A stretch of DNA of 9,244 nucleotides from contig JAJXSZ010000106.1 of the NCBI GenBank assembly GCA_021784255.1, forward strand, positions 1-9,244. The letters run 5' to 3'. The position numbers and the translations under genes were made by a program. Under the pieces are notes generated by a model, which saw nothing but the letters and a program-made list of their open reading frames with translations, did not search any database and had not been told where the DNA came from. Below, one piece after another: positions 1 through 6,408 of the stretch (position 1 is the first letter of the stretch; every line of letters starts with the position of its first letter). Source of the stretch: Pseudomonadota bacterium. GTDB lineage: Bacteria > Pseudomonadota > Alphaproteobacteria > Acetobacterales > Acetobacteraceae.

Positions 1-1857
1 GCGCACGCTGTCGGTCAGCCGCGCCACCTCCGCAAACAGGCGGGGCAGTGCGCCGCCCTCCTGGGCCGCACCGCGCAGTGCCTCGCCGAGCATCGAGACC
101 GTGGCAGCTTCCGGCGCGACGACGCCTGCCTCCACCAGGCAGCGCAGCAGCACGCCGAGCTCCACCCCCTCGTGCGGCAGCACGAACGTGCCGCGCGAGA
201 GGCGGGCGAGCGCGGCGCGGCCGAGCCGTGCTGCGCGCTCGAGCCGCTCAACCGTGCGCCCGAGCCAGAACAGGTTGTCGGCGGCGCGGCTGGGCAGGTC
301 GCCCGTCGGGCGGCGAATCGCGAGCCTGGTCGCTGGAGCCGCCGCCGGCCCCACGATGTCGCCGCGATCCTCGGTCAGCACCCAGACATCCTTGGCGAGC
401 CCCACGGTGGGCAGGCTGCTGGCCAGCGCCTCGGCCGGATCGAGCACGCGCGCAAGGCCGCCCGGCATCGCCTGCCAGTGTCCCTGTGCCCGCACCAGGA
501 AAAGGCGCAGCACCACCGGGCGCGGCTGCAGTCCTTCGGCGGTGACGCAGGGAACCAGGGACGGCGGCAGGGCGCGCGTCGCGGCCCAGGCCCAGGGCTC
601 GGCCTCGATACGGGCAAGCAGGGCGTCACGTTCCGCCGGCGGCATGCTGGCCGGCGCCTGGGCCGCCGCCGCGCCGTCGGTCGCCGGACGCAGCAGCCAC
701 GCCTCGGGTGCAGAGGCCACGAGCGCGCGCGCCTGCGCTTCGCCAAGCCAGAGCGTGGGCACGCCGGGGAGGCGCAGCGTCTCGCCGAAGAAACGCCGCG
801 CCAGCGCTGGCAAGAAGGCGGCGAGCGCGGGCGCCTCGGCCGCTCCGGAGCCTGGATCGTTGGTGATACGCACCGAACCCGCGCGCGCCGCGTCGATCAG
901 CCCGGCCGTGCCGATGAGCGAGCCGGCCTCGAGTTCGAGCGGGTCGATCATGCGCCCGTCGATGCGCCGCAGCAGCACGTCGATGCGCGCGAGGCCACGC
1001 AGGGATTTGAGGAACACGCCGCCGCCGCTGACCGCGAGGTCGCCGCTCTCGACCAGCGCGCAGGACAATTCGCGGGCGAGATACATATGCTCGAACCAGA
1101 GCGGACTCGCGGTGCCGGGGGTGAGCACGGCGACCGAGGGGTTGGCGGTGCCGGGCGGTGCCAGCTCGCGCAGCGCGTCCTGCCAGAGATCAAAGAAAGG
1201 CCGCAGCGGGCGCACCTGCACCGGATGGAACGCCTCCGGCATGACGCGGCCGAGCAGGCGGCGGTTCTCGCGCGCCTGGCCGAGCCCGGCCGGCGCGGCG
1301 GTGCGGTCGGCCAGCACCCGCCAGGCGCCGTCCGGACCGCGCACGAGATCGGCGGCATAGAGCTGCAGCCTCCCCTGCCCGGCCAGGGGCGCGATGCGCA
1401 GGAAGCCGGGATTGGCGAAGGCGAGCGACGGCGGCAGCAGCCCCTCGGCGAGCATGGCGCGCGGGCCATAGAGATCGGCGAGAAAGGCTTCGAGCACGCG
1501 GGCACGCTGCGCGAGACCGGCTGCCAGCTCCGCGAATTCGGCGGCGGCAAGCGGCAGCGGCACGGGATCGCAGCGCCAGGCGCGCGCGAAGGCGCCAGGC
1601 AGCACGGAAGCCACCCCCTCTTCCTCGAAGGCGCGGTCGAGCCGGTGCGCGCGCTCGGCCAGGCCACCATCGCCGAGCGCCGCAAAGGCGCCGATCAGCC
1701 CACGCCAGGGCGCGCGCAGCTTGCCGCGCCCGTCCACCATCTCATCGTGCGCCGCGGCCGGTTCCACGACCGCACTCTTCCAGGCGAATCGCGCCCGGTC
1801 CAGCGGCGCGCGCACCACCCGCTGCGGCGCCGAGGCGATGGGGCCGCATATCCGCAT
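1..1857 (-). CDS. Circularly permuted ATP-grasp (DUF404/DUF407) fused to alpha-E domain, C-terminus cut by window edge
   Basis: 619 residues are visible; the 3' end lies off the left edge. Residues about 38-500 match the circularly permuted type 2 ATP-grasp family: an N-terminal DUF404-like part (DEMVDGRGKLRAPW at 38-51, ADLYGPRAML at 127-136, FANPGFLRIAP at 147-157), then ENRR at 197-200, FEHMYLAREL at 255-264, IDVLLRRID at 292-300 and PGGLARV at 465-471. An alpha-E domain begins near 522 (NLFWLGRTVERLERAAR at 528-544). Family members are predicted amidoligases linked to peptide synthesis or modification, often next to transglutaminase-like genes; the biochemistry is poorly known. Here the usual ADDKAVY segment reads AEAPALA (340-346), the usual VVKP reads LLRP (388-391) without the following Gly-rich loop, and the usual SSQGGGSKD reads SSLPTVGLAKD (480-490). 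ATP binding may therefore be lost. The ATG at 1857 is the only ATG in the frame after the preceding gene's stop; its ribosome site is weak (gaagcgggg). It lies 51 bp after the aminotransferase and is probably co-transcribed with it. Confidence 0.87.
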   Translation of the reverse strand, partial: MRICGPIASAPQRVVRAPLDRARFAWKSAVVEPAAAHDEMVDGRGKLRAPWRGLIGAFAALGDGGLAERAHRLDRAFEEEGVASVLPGAFARAWRCDPVPLPLAAAEFAELAAGLAQRARVLEAFLADLYGPRAMLAEGLLPPSLAFANPGFLRIAPLAGQGRLQLYAADLVRGPDGAWRVLADRTAAPAGLGQARENRRLLGRVMPEAFHPVQVRPLRPFFDLWQDALRELAPPGTANPSVAVLTPGTASPLWFEHMYLARELSCALVESGDLAVSGGGVFLKSLRGLARIDVLLRRIDGRMIDPLELEAGSLIGTAGLIDAARAGSVRITNDPGSGAAEAPALAAFLPALARRFFGETLRLPGVPTLWLGEAQARALVASAPEAWLLRPATDGAAAAQAPASMPPAERDALLARIEAEPWAWAATRALPPSLVPCVTAEGLQPRPVVLRLFLVRAQGHWQAMPGGLARVLDPAEALASSLPTVGLAKDVWVLTEDRGDIVGPAAAPATRLAIRRPTGDLPSRAADNLFWLGRTVERLERAARLGRAALARLSRGTFVLPHEGVELGVLLRCLVEAGVVAPEAATVSMLGEALRGAAQEGGALPRLFAEVARLTDSVR

Positions 1858-1908
1858 CCCCGCTTCGCCGCACCGGGCGCGACGCGCAGGCCGCGCAGTC
1901 GGAGGCGT

Positions 1909-3225
1909 TCAGTTGCGGCGGGCGAGCTCGTCCAGGCTGTCGGCGAGCGCGCCATCGAGGATCGCGACGGCGCGATCGATTTCCGCATGGGAAACCGTGA
2001 GCGGCGGCGCGATGCGCCAGACCGAACCGCGCTCCGGCCGACGGCGGATGTTCATGCTGAGGCCGCGTTCGAGGCATTTCTGCGTGGTCAGCGCGCCGAG
2101 CCGATGCGCGGGCCGGCGGGACTGCCGGTCCTCCACCAGTTCGACGCCGAGCAGCAGGCCGAGGCCGCGCACATCGCCGATCGCCTCGTGGCGCTGCTGC
2201 AGCTCCTCCAGCCGCGAGCGCAGATAGGCGCCCATGCTGTTGGCGCGCTCCACCAGCTTTTCTTCGGCAATGACCTGCAACACCGCGAGCCCGACCTCGG
2301 CGAGCAGCGGGTCCGACACGTGCGAGGTGTAGAACGTGAAGTGCCGCTCGTGGACCTTTTCCTCGATCGCCGGCGTGGTCGCAACCGCCGCCAGCGGCAG
2401 GCCACCACCCAGGGTCTTCGACATGGTGATGATATCCGGTGTCACACCAAAATATTCCGCGCCGGTCCGCGCGCCGATGCGGCCAAAAGCGGTCTGCGCC
2501 TCGTCGAAAATCAGCAGCATGCCGCGTTCGTCGGCGGCCTGGCGCAGCGCGTGCATGAACGCCCTGGGCGGCACTAGCACACCGCCAGCGCTGATCACCG
2601 GCTCGGCCACGATCGCCGCACCGCGACCGGCCGACTGCATGTCGAACATCTTGAGCGCGAGTTCGAGGTTCGCGAGCGCCGCCGCCTCCTCGGTCGCGGC
2701 CGGGATATAGGGCCGGTAGGCATTGGGCTCGGGGATGACGAAGACGCCGGGCACGGGCACACCGTAATGGCGGCGGTCGCTGGCCATGGACATGCCACTC
2801 GCGCCACCGGTGACGCCGTGCCACGAGCCACCGAGCACCAGCACCTCATAGCCATCGGTCGCCATCTTGGCGATGCGCAGCGCGGCTTCGTTCGATTCCG
2901 AACCGGTGTTGACGAAGATCGAGCGGCTGATGCCGCCGGGCAGCCAGTCGCGCGCGAGGTTGCGCGCCAGCTGCGGCACGGCCTCGGGGATCATGCCGCT
3001 GAACAGGTGGAAGGCCCTGCTTCCCGCGCGGTTGACGGCCGCGACGATCGCATCGTGGTTGTGCCCGATGGTCGCGCACATCTGGCCCGAGGTGAAGTCG
3101 AGATATTCGCGCCCGGCGCGGTCGCGCACGATGGTGCCCTTGGCCGAGACGAACAGGTCCGGAAACTCGTCGCCGCCGTACCGGATCAGGAATTCCCGTG
3201 CCGCCCGCGTCAGATCGTCGTCCAT
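1909..3225 (-). CDS. Class III PLP aminotransferase, 2,2-dialkylglycine decarboxylase-like
   Basis: 438 residues, against about 433 for the characterised Burkholderia DgdA. That enzyme decarboxylates 2,2-dialkylglycines such as 2-aminoisobutyrate and passes the amino group to pyruvate, giving a ketone, CO2 and L-alanine in the cytoplasm. The sequence matches it along its whole length: DFTSGQM, HLFSGM, NTGSESNEAA, SWHGVTG, IVAEPVISAGG, LIFDEAQT, MSKTLGGGLPLAA, FYTSHVSDPL, GDVRGLGLLLGVE and RIAPPLTVS. Counterparts of the DgdA active-site residues are all present: Gln48, Trp135, Ser212, Asp241, Gln244, Lys270 (PLP Schiff base) and Arg404. I chose the ATG at 3225 because MDDDLTRAAREFLIRYGG then aligns with the family N-terminus; a GTG at 3243 would add six residues. 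GGGGGA about 10 nt upstream is a plausible ribosome site. The related aminotransferases (ornithine, 4-aminobutyrate) are less likely because the DgdA-type Gln, Trp and Ser are kept. The true substrate is unproven. Confidence 0.88.
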   Translation of the reverse strand: MDDDLTRAAREFLIRYGGDEFPDLFVSAKGTIVRDRAGREYLDFTSGQMCATIGHNHDAIVAAVNRAGSRAFHLFSGMIPEAVPQLARNLARDWLPGGISRSIFVNTGSESNEAALRIAKMATDGYEVLVLGGSWHGVTGGASGMSMASDRRHYGVPVPGVFVIPEPNAYRPYIPAATEEAAALANLELALKMFDMQSAGRGAAIVAEPVISAGGVLVPPRAFMHALRQAADERGMLLIFDEAQTAFGRIGARTGAEYFGVTPDIITMSKTLGGGLPLAAVATTPAIEEKVHERHFTFYTSHVSDPLLAEVGLAVLQVIAEEKLVERANSMGAYLRSRLEELQQRHEAIGDVRGLGLLLGVELVEDRQSRRPAHRLGALTTQKCLERGLSMNIRRRPERGSVWRIAPPLTVSHAEIDRAVAILDGALADSLDELARRN

Positions 3226-3413
3226 TCCCCTGCGTTCCCCCACCGTCTCAGGCGCAGCCTGTCATGCGCACCGGCGCAAATCCAGAGCGCGCCGGCGCTC
3301 GCGGACCCGGGGCTCGAGGCCATGGGGTGCACCAGGCACGCGCCCCGCCAGGCGGCTGAGCGCATCGGCAGGTCCATGGTGCGGCGCTCCCCCGGCCGCC
3401 ACGGCCCCGTCCC

Positions 3414-3445
3414 GGCAACGAGCGCAGCGACCCGGAATCGTTGCC
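3414..3445. repeat. Inverted repeat, 8-bp perfect arms, in the aminotransferase leader
   Basis: GGCAACGA at 3414-3421 is perfectly complementary to TCGTTGCC at 3438-3445, with a 16-nt spacer. On the minus-strand transcript it would form a stem about 190 nt before the aminotransferase start. It may be a leader stem-loop or a dyad operator for a local regulator. No regulator gene is visible in the window, and chance formation in high-GC sequence is possible. Confidence 0.35.
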
Positions 3446-3488
3446 TTGAAGGAACGGCGGCCAGTTCCCGGCGAGAAGCATATCGTAC

Positions 3489-3518
3489 ATAAACCGCAAT
3501 GTTCCTGATCTCGCTCAA
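3489..3518 (-). promoter_or_regulatory. Weak promoter candidate for the minus-strand aminotransferase transcript
   Basis: Read on the minus strand, TTGAGC (3518-3513) is followed after 18 nt by GTTTAT (3494-3489). The first resembles a -35 element well and the second matches the -10 consensus only partly. The segment is clearly less GC-rich than its surroundings, which is the main support. A start near 3480 would leave a leader of about 255 nt. Confidence 0.25.
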
Positions 3519-3540
3519 GAACCAAGGCGAACCGGCTGGT

Positions 3541-3559
3541 CGTCACCATGTCGGTGACG
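3541..3559 (-). terminator. Hairpin downstream of the DauA-like gene, possible terminator
   Basis: CGTCACC (3541-3547) and GGTGACG (3553-3559) form a perfect 7-bp stem with a 5-nt loop, starting 29 nt beyond the stop codon of the FAD oxidoreductase on the minus strand. No U-tract follows, so it is not a classic intrinsic terminator. It may stabilise the 3' end or aid termination between the two minus-strand units. Confidence 0.35.
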
Positions 3560-3588
3560 CGTGGATCGGCATCCGGGCACCAGGCGTC

Positions 3589-4698
3589 TCAGGCAAACCG
3601 GCGTGGATCGAGGACGGGCAGGATCGCGGCGGCGTCGCCGGGGTCGCGGCCCAGGATCAGATCGGCGGCGAGCCTGCCCGCGGCCGGCGAGGTCTGGATG
3701 CCATAACCGCCCTGGCCAACGAACCAGAAAAACCCTTCACTCCTCGCGTCCCAGCCGAAGGCGAGGCTGCGGTCGGGCGTGAAGGTGCGCAGCCCCGCCC
3801 AGGAATGCTCGACGCGCCGGACATCGATGGCGAGCGCCTGCTGCATGCGGTCGATGCCGATCGCGATGTCGAGCTCGTCGGGCTGGACGTCCTGCGGCTC
3901 GACGTCGGTCTCGTCCGCGGGCGAAACCATCAGCCTGGTGCGCGCCTCCGGGCGGCAATACCAATTGTGGTCGCAGTCGTTGAGCAGCGGCCAGTCGCGC
4001 GCATCCCAGGGCTGGGGATCGATGATCGCACCGGTGCGCCGCTTCGGCTGTAGTCCAAGGGGCCGCACGCCGGCCTGCAGCGCCACCGCATCGCCCCAGG
4101 CGCCCGCGGCATCGACCAGGATCGGCGCGGAGAAATGTCCGCCCTCCACGATATCGACTTCCCACCGCCCGGCGACGCGCTCGACGCGCCCGGTGCGGCT
4201 GCGCAGCGCGAGCGTGCCGCTGTGGTGACGGAGCAGCTTGAGGAAGCCCTGGTGCAGGACGGCCACGTCCATGTCGAACGCATCATCCTCGATCGCGGCG
4301 CGCGTCGCGTAGCCCTCGCGCAGCGCCGGCACCATCTGCCGCAGGTCCTGCACCGCGATTTCGCGCAACCCCGCCCCCTCGGCGAGCATGCGTTCGAGCA
4401 GCGGTTCCTGTTCGCTCGGGGCCAGGAAGGCCACCGGGCGCCGCGCCATGATCGGCGTCGCGGCGAAACCATCGGGCGGGTGTTCGAAGAAGCGGCGCGA
4501 AAGGCCGCTCAGTGCCTGCACGTCGGGCGGCCCGTAATTCTGGATCCAGATCGCCGCCGAGCGGCCGGTCGAATGGTAGCCGGCGACCTCCTCAGCCTCG
4601 ATCAGCCCGACGCGCAGCGTCGGTGCGAGATGGGCCGCCGCGGTGGCACCCGCGATGCCGGCGCCGATGACCAGGACGTCGAAACTGCTGCTCTGCAT
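3589..4698 (-). CDS. FAD-dependent oxidoreductase, D-arginine/D-amino-acid dehydrogenase (DauA)-like
   Basis: 369 residues, close to Pseudomonas DauA (375), which oxidises D-arginine and other D-amino acids to 2-oxo acids through a non-covalent FAD. A DAO-type Rossmann motif (VIGAGIAGA, 10-18) with Glu34 ending the second strand opens the protein, which has no signal peptide or membrane segment. Family-specific strings are GYHSTGRSAA (40-49), LHQGFL (148-153), RPLGLQPKRR (212-221), DVQPDELDIA (270-279), HSWAGLR (298-304) and QGGYGIQTS (329-337). Counterparts of DauA Tyr53, Arg222, Tyr249, Arg305 and Gln336 are present as Tyr55, Arg221, Tyr247, Arg304 and Gln335. DauA His48 is replaced by Ile50, so substrate range may differ. 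The ATG at 4698 follows AGAGGA at about 10 nt. The gene lies 69 bp after the phosphatase and is probably co-transcribed with it. A glycine-oxidase-like or other DAO activity is possible. Confidence 0.86.
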   Translation of the reverse strand: MQSSSFDVLVIGAGIAGATAAAHLAPTLRVGLIEAEEVAGYHSTGRSAAIWIQNYGPPDVQALSGLSRRFFEHPPDGFAATPIMARRPVAFLAPSEQEPLLERMLAEGAGLREIAVQDLRQMVPALREGYATRAAIEDDAFDMDVAVLHQGFLKLLRHHSGTLALRSRTGRVERVAGRWEVDIVEGGHFSAPILVDAAGAWGDAVALQAGVRPLGLQPKRRTGAIIDPQPWDARDWPLLNDCDHNWYCRPEARTRLMVSPADETDVEPQDVQPDELDIAIGIDRMQQALAIDVRRVEHSWAGLRTFTPDRSLAFGWDARSEGFFWFVGQGGYGIQTSPAAGRLAADLILGRDPGDAAAILPVLDPRRFA

Positions 4699-4767
4699 GC
4701 CCGCATCGTCCTCTGCCGGATCACGTCGCGCAAGCGCGGCCAGGGATGCCGCCCGGCAGCGCTCGCC

Positions 4768-5439
4768 CTACTCCCGGGCCACCACCCGGTGGGTGATGAA
4801 AGCGGCGAAATGCCCGCCGCGGAACTCGCGGCTGATGGCGGCAGGATCGTAGTCCTCGCGCAGCCAGCGGAGGAAATTCCCCCCTTCCCCGGCATCGCGG
4901 GCGAAGGTGTCGAGAACGGCGTCGAACACACCGGCACGGGACCGGCGCCAGTGCCCGAAGCGCCACGAGAGCTGGCGCCGCGCCTGCGCGACACCCTGGC
5001 CGTCCAGGAGCAGGAAGATGGCGGCCGCGAACCCCGCGCGGTCGGCGCCCGATTTGCAGTGGACCAGCATCGGCTCCGGGCCGGCGAGCAGCGCCTCGGC
5101 CAGCACCAGCACCTCGTCGCGCCGCGGCGGGCGCAGGCTGGAGAGTGGCGCATCGACGCAGTCCAGGCCGAGGCGCGCCGCCGCAATCCGCGACAGCGCA
5201 TCCGACGCGTTGCCACGGCGGCCGCGCAGGTTGACGACGGTCCGCAGCTTGTGGCGACGGGCCAGCGCCGCGAGCCGGCCCGGGGTCGGGTGGTTGGAGC
5301 GATAGAGGCGGCCAGGCGCGACGACGCCGAAATTGCTCCAGGCGGCCCGCAGGATCGCATGGTCGACGAGCAGGCTGTCGGCCCAGGCCAGCACGCTCCC
5401 GCGCGGCCGCGCCAGATCACCGCGATCGTTCGTATCCAT
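4768..5439 (-). CDS. Tyrosine/dual-specificity-type phosphatase with CX5R signature
   Basis: 223 residues with one phosphatase domain. The P-loop VHCKSGADR (126-134) holds the nucleophile Cys128 and the phosphate-binding Arg134. Upstream, GVVAPGRLYRSNHP (38-51) and LRTVVNLRG (65-73) match the start of Siw14-like and other atypical dual-specificity phosphatases, which cleave phosphoesters through a cysteinyl-phosphate intermediate. Asp93 or Asp96 may be the general acid, but neither lies in a clear loop motif. The family covers protein phosphotyrosine, inositol pyrophosphate and other small phosphates, so the substrate cannot be named. There is no signal peptide or membrane segment, so it is probably cytoplasmic. 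The C-terminal quarter (HWRRSRAGVFDAV, GNFLRWLREDY) is helical and unrecognised. The ATG at 5439 follows AGGGAG with only 2 nt between, an unusually short spacing. It is the first gene of the minus-strand unit that continues into the DauA-like gene. Confidence 0.85.
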   Translation of the reverse strand: MDTNDRGDLARPRGSVLAWADSLLVDHAILRAAWSNFGVVAPGRLYRSNHPTPGRLAALARRHKLRTVVNLRGRRGNASDALSRIAAARLGLDCVDAPLSSLRPPRRDEVLVLAEALLAGPEPMLVHCKSGADRAGFAAAIFLLLDGQGVAQARRQLSWRFGHWRRSRAGVFDAVLDTFARDAGEGGNFLRWLREDYDPAAISREFRGGHFAAFITHRVVARE

Positions 5440-5448
5440 GGCTCCCTA

Positions 5449-5477
5449 GATGTAGGATGCCCGGCGCGAAAGGCCAA
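5449..5477 (-). promoter_or_regulatory. Weak promoter candidate for the phosphatase gene
   Basis: On the minus strand, TTGGCC (5477-5472) and TACATC (5454-5449) are separated by exactly 17 nt. Each matches its consensus box only partly. The -10 box sits so close to the ATG at 5439 that the leader would be only a few bases, so the true promoter may lie elsewhere. The -35 candidate is one arm of the palindrome at 5472-5490. Confidence 0.22.
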
Positions 5478-5490
5478 ACCATCGTTGGCC
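5472..5490. promoter_or_regulatory. Palindrome GGCCAA-N7-TTGGCC in the divergent intergenic region
   Basis: GGCCAA (5472-5477) and TTGGCC (5485-5490) are perfect complements with a 7-nt spacer. The site lies between two divergent units and overlaps the -35 candidate of the phosphatase gene, a typical place for an operator. No cognate regulator is in the window. Confidence 0.35.
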
Positions 5491-5503
5491 GGCGCTGCGC
5501 CGG
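5489..5503. repeat. GC hairpin CCGGCG-CTG-CGCCGG
   Basis: A perfect 6-bp GC stem with a 3-nt loop follows directly on the 5472-5490 palindrome and overlaps it by two bases. On the plus strand it is followed by a short T run (ATTTT, 5511-5515), which gives it a terminator look, yet no plus-strand gene ends here. It could block antisense read-through or be part of a compound operator. Confidence 0.35.
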
Positions 5504-5530
5504 GGCCGTCATTTTGCCCGCTGACGAGGG

Positions 5531-5572
5531 TATGGGCGCGGGGATATGGGCGCGGGGGCATGGGCGCGGGCC
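5531..5572. repeat. Tandem repeat, 3 x 14 bp, upstream of the crotonase operon
   Basis: Three direct 14-bp copies lie head to tail: tatgggcgcgggga (5531-5544), tatgggcgcggggg (5545-5558) and catgggcgcgggcc (5559-5572). The core ATGGGCGCGGG is identical in all three. The array sits about 70 bp before the crotonase start. A repeated activator site, slippage expansion and chance low complexity are all possible. Confidence 0.7.
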
Positions 5573-5643
5573 GCGGGCCGTGGCATGCTCGCCGCGGGCG
5601 CCGCCTGCGTCGAGCCAGCGGCGCCACAACCGGAGGAGATGCC

Positions 5644-6408
5644 ATGGACATCGCTGCCACCGAGCTTCTGCTCACCGAACGGCGGGGCGCGATTGCCTGG
5701 GTCACGCTGAACCGCCCGCGCACGCGCAACGCGCTCTCGGCCGAGATGATGACCGCGATCGAGGCGGCGCTCGCCGACGCGCGTGACGCGCGCGTCGTGG
5801 TCATTGCCGGCAACGGGCCGGGATTTTGCGGCGGCCACGACCTCAGGGAGATGCGGGCGCGCCCCACGGCCGCCTTCCAGGCCGCGCTGTTCGCGCAATG
5901 CTCGCGCATGATGCAGGCGATTGCCAACCACCCGGCGCCGGTGATCGCCAGTGTCCATGGCATCGCCACCGCCGGCGGCTGCCAGCTCGTCGCCGCCTGC
6001 GACCTCGCCATCGCCGCGGACGATGCCAGGTTCGCGACCTCCGGCGTCAATCTCGGCCTGTTCTGTTCCACCCCCGGCGTGGCGCTGGCGCGTGCCGTGC
6101 CGCGCAAGGCAGCGCTGGCCATGCTGCTCACCGGCGATTTCGTTCCGGCCTCGGAAGCGCTGGCGATGGGGCTGGTCAACCGCGTGGTCCCGGCGGCCGA
6201 GCTCGCGACGGCGACGATGGCGCTCGCGGAGAAGATCGCCGCCAAGGAACGTTGCGCGATCGAGATCGGCAAGCGGACCTTCTACCGCCAGATCGAGGCG
6301 CCGCTGGCGCGCGCCTATGCGATCGCGACCGAGGCGATGGTCGAGAACATGATGGCGCCGGAAACCACGGCCGCCATCGACGCCTTCATCAATCGGCCCC
6401 GGAGCTAG
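5644..6408 (+). CDS. Crotonase-fold (enoyl-CoA hydratase/isomerase family) protein, ECHDC3-like
   Basis: 254 residues, the normal length for a single crotonase domain. The family binds acyl-CoA thioesters and stabilises an enolate in an oxyanion hole formed by backbone amides. Visible motifs are TLNRPRTRNALS (21-32), GFCGGHDLREM (60-70), VHGIATAGGCQL (104-115), LGLFCSTPGVALARAVPRK (137-155) and GLVNRVVP (176-183). The FCSTPGVALxRAVPRK block is typical of the ECHDC3 branch. At the two positions of the hydratase glutamates (Glu144 and Glu164 in rat enzyme) this protein has Gln114 and about Gly134, so classical hydration of enoyl-CoA is unlikely. The start is set by a strong GGAGG 7 nt before the ATG at 5644; an ATG at 5638 is out of frame. 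It is the first gene of a plus-strand operon with two VOC proteins and an SDR. The stop codon lies inside an 18-bp tandem repeat. Confidence 0.88.
   Translation: MDIAATELLLTERRGAIAWVTLNRPRTRNALSAEMMTAIEAALADARDARVVVIAGNGPGFCGGHDLREMRARPTAAFQAALFAQCSRMMQAIANHPAPVIASVHGIATAGGCQLVAACDLAIAADDARFATSGVNLGLFCSTPGVALARAVPRKAALAMLLTGDFVPASEALAMGLVNRVVPAAELATATMALAEKIAAKERCAIEIGKRTFYRQIEAPLARAYAIATEAMVENMMAPETTAAIDAFINRPRS

Larger units (their letters stand above)
3226..3588. other. 363-bp intergenic gap upstream of the dialkylglycine-decarboxylase-like gene
   Basis: No convincing gene is present. The minus-strand open frames here (3210-3518, 3248-3499, 3262-3549) are rich in Arg, Pro, Ala and Gly, lack domain motifs and overlap each other. 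The gap holds a 7-bp hairpin after the upstream gene (3541-3559), a stretch near 3480-3520 with lower GC that contains a weak promoter-like element, and an 8-bp inverted repeat (3414-3445). It would form a long 5' leader for the aminotransferase if transcription starts near 3480. I recognise no riboswitch in it. Confidence 0.6.

Noticed and set aside
172..2577. 801-residue open frame on the plus strand
   Set aside because: It lies opposite the ATP-grasp and aminotransferase genes, whose proteins carry clear family motifs. Its product is rich in Arg, Gly and Ala with no domain, a typical antisense shadow in high-GC DNA.
3226..3480. Riboswitch (glycine or SAM type) in the aminotransferase leader
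   Set aside because: I looked for the conserved core sequences of these classes and found none; only simple stems are present.
3210..3518. Possible small gene of 102 residues in the 363-bp gap
   Set aside because: It overlaps the aminotransferase start, has no domain motif and competes with two other equally poor frames. A non-coding leader is more likely.
5531..5572. CRISPR-like array
   Set aside because: The units are 14 bp, directly adjacent and without spacers, so this is a plain tandem repeat. The same holds for 6394-6447 and 9131-9190.
4135..5643. Long upstream extension of the crotonase frame on the plus strand
   Set aside because: The frame is open back to 4135, but that part is antisense to the DauA-like and phosphatase genes and has no motifs. 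The strong ribosome site and the crotonase N-terminus place the start at 5644.
4602..6272. 556-residue open frame on the minus strand
   Set aside because: It overlaps the crotonase, phosphatase and flavoenzyme genes in other frames and shows only low-complexity Ala/Ser/Arg/Pro sequence.
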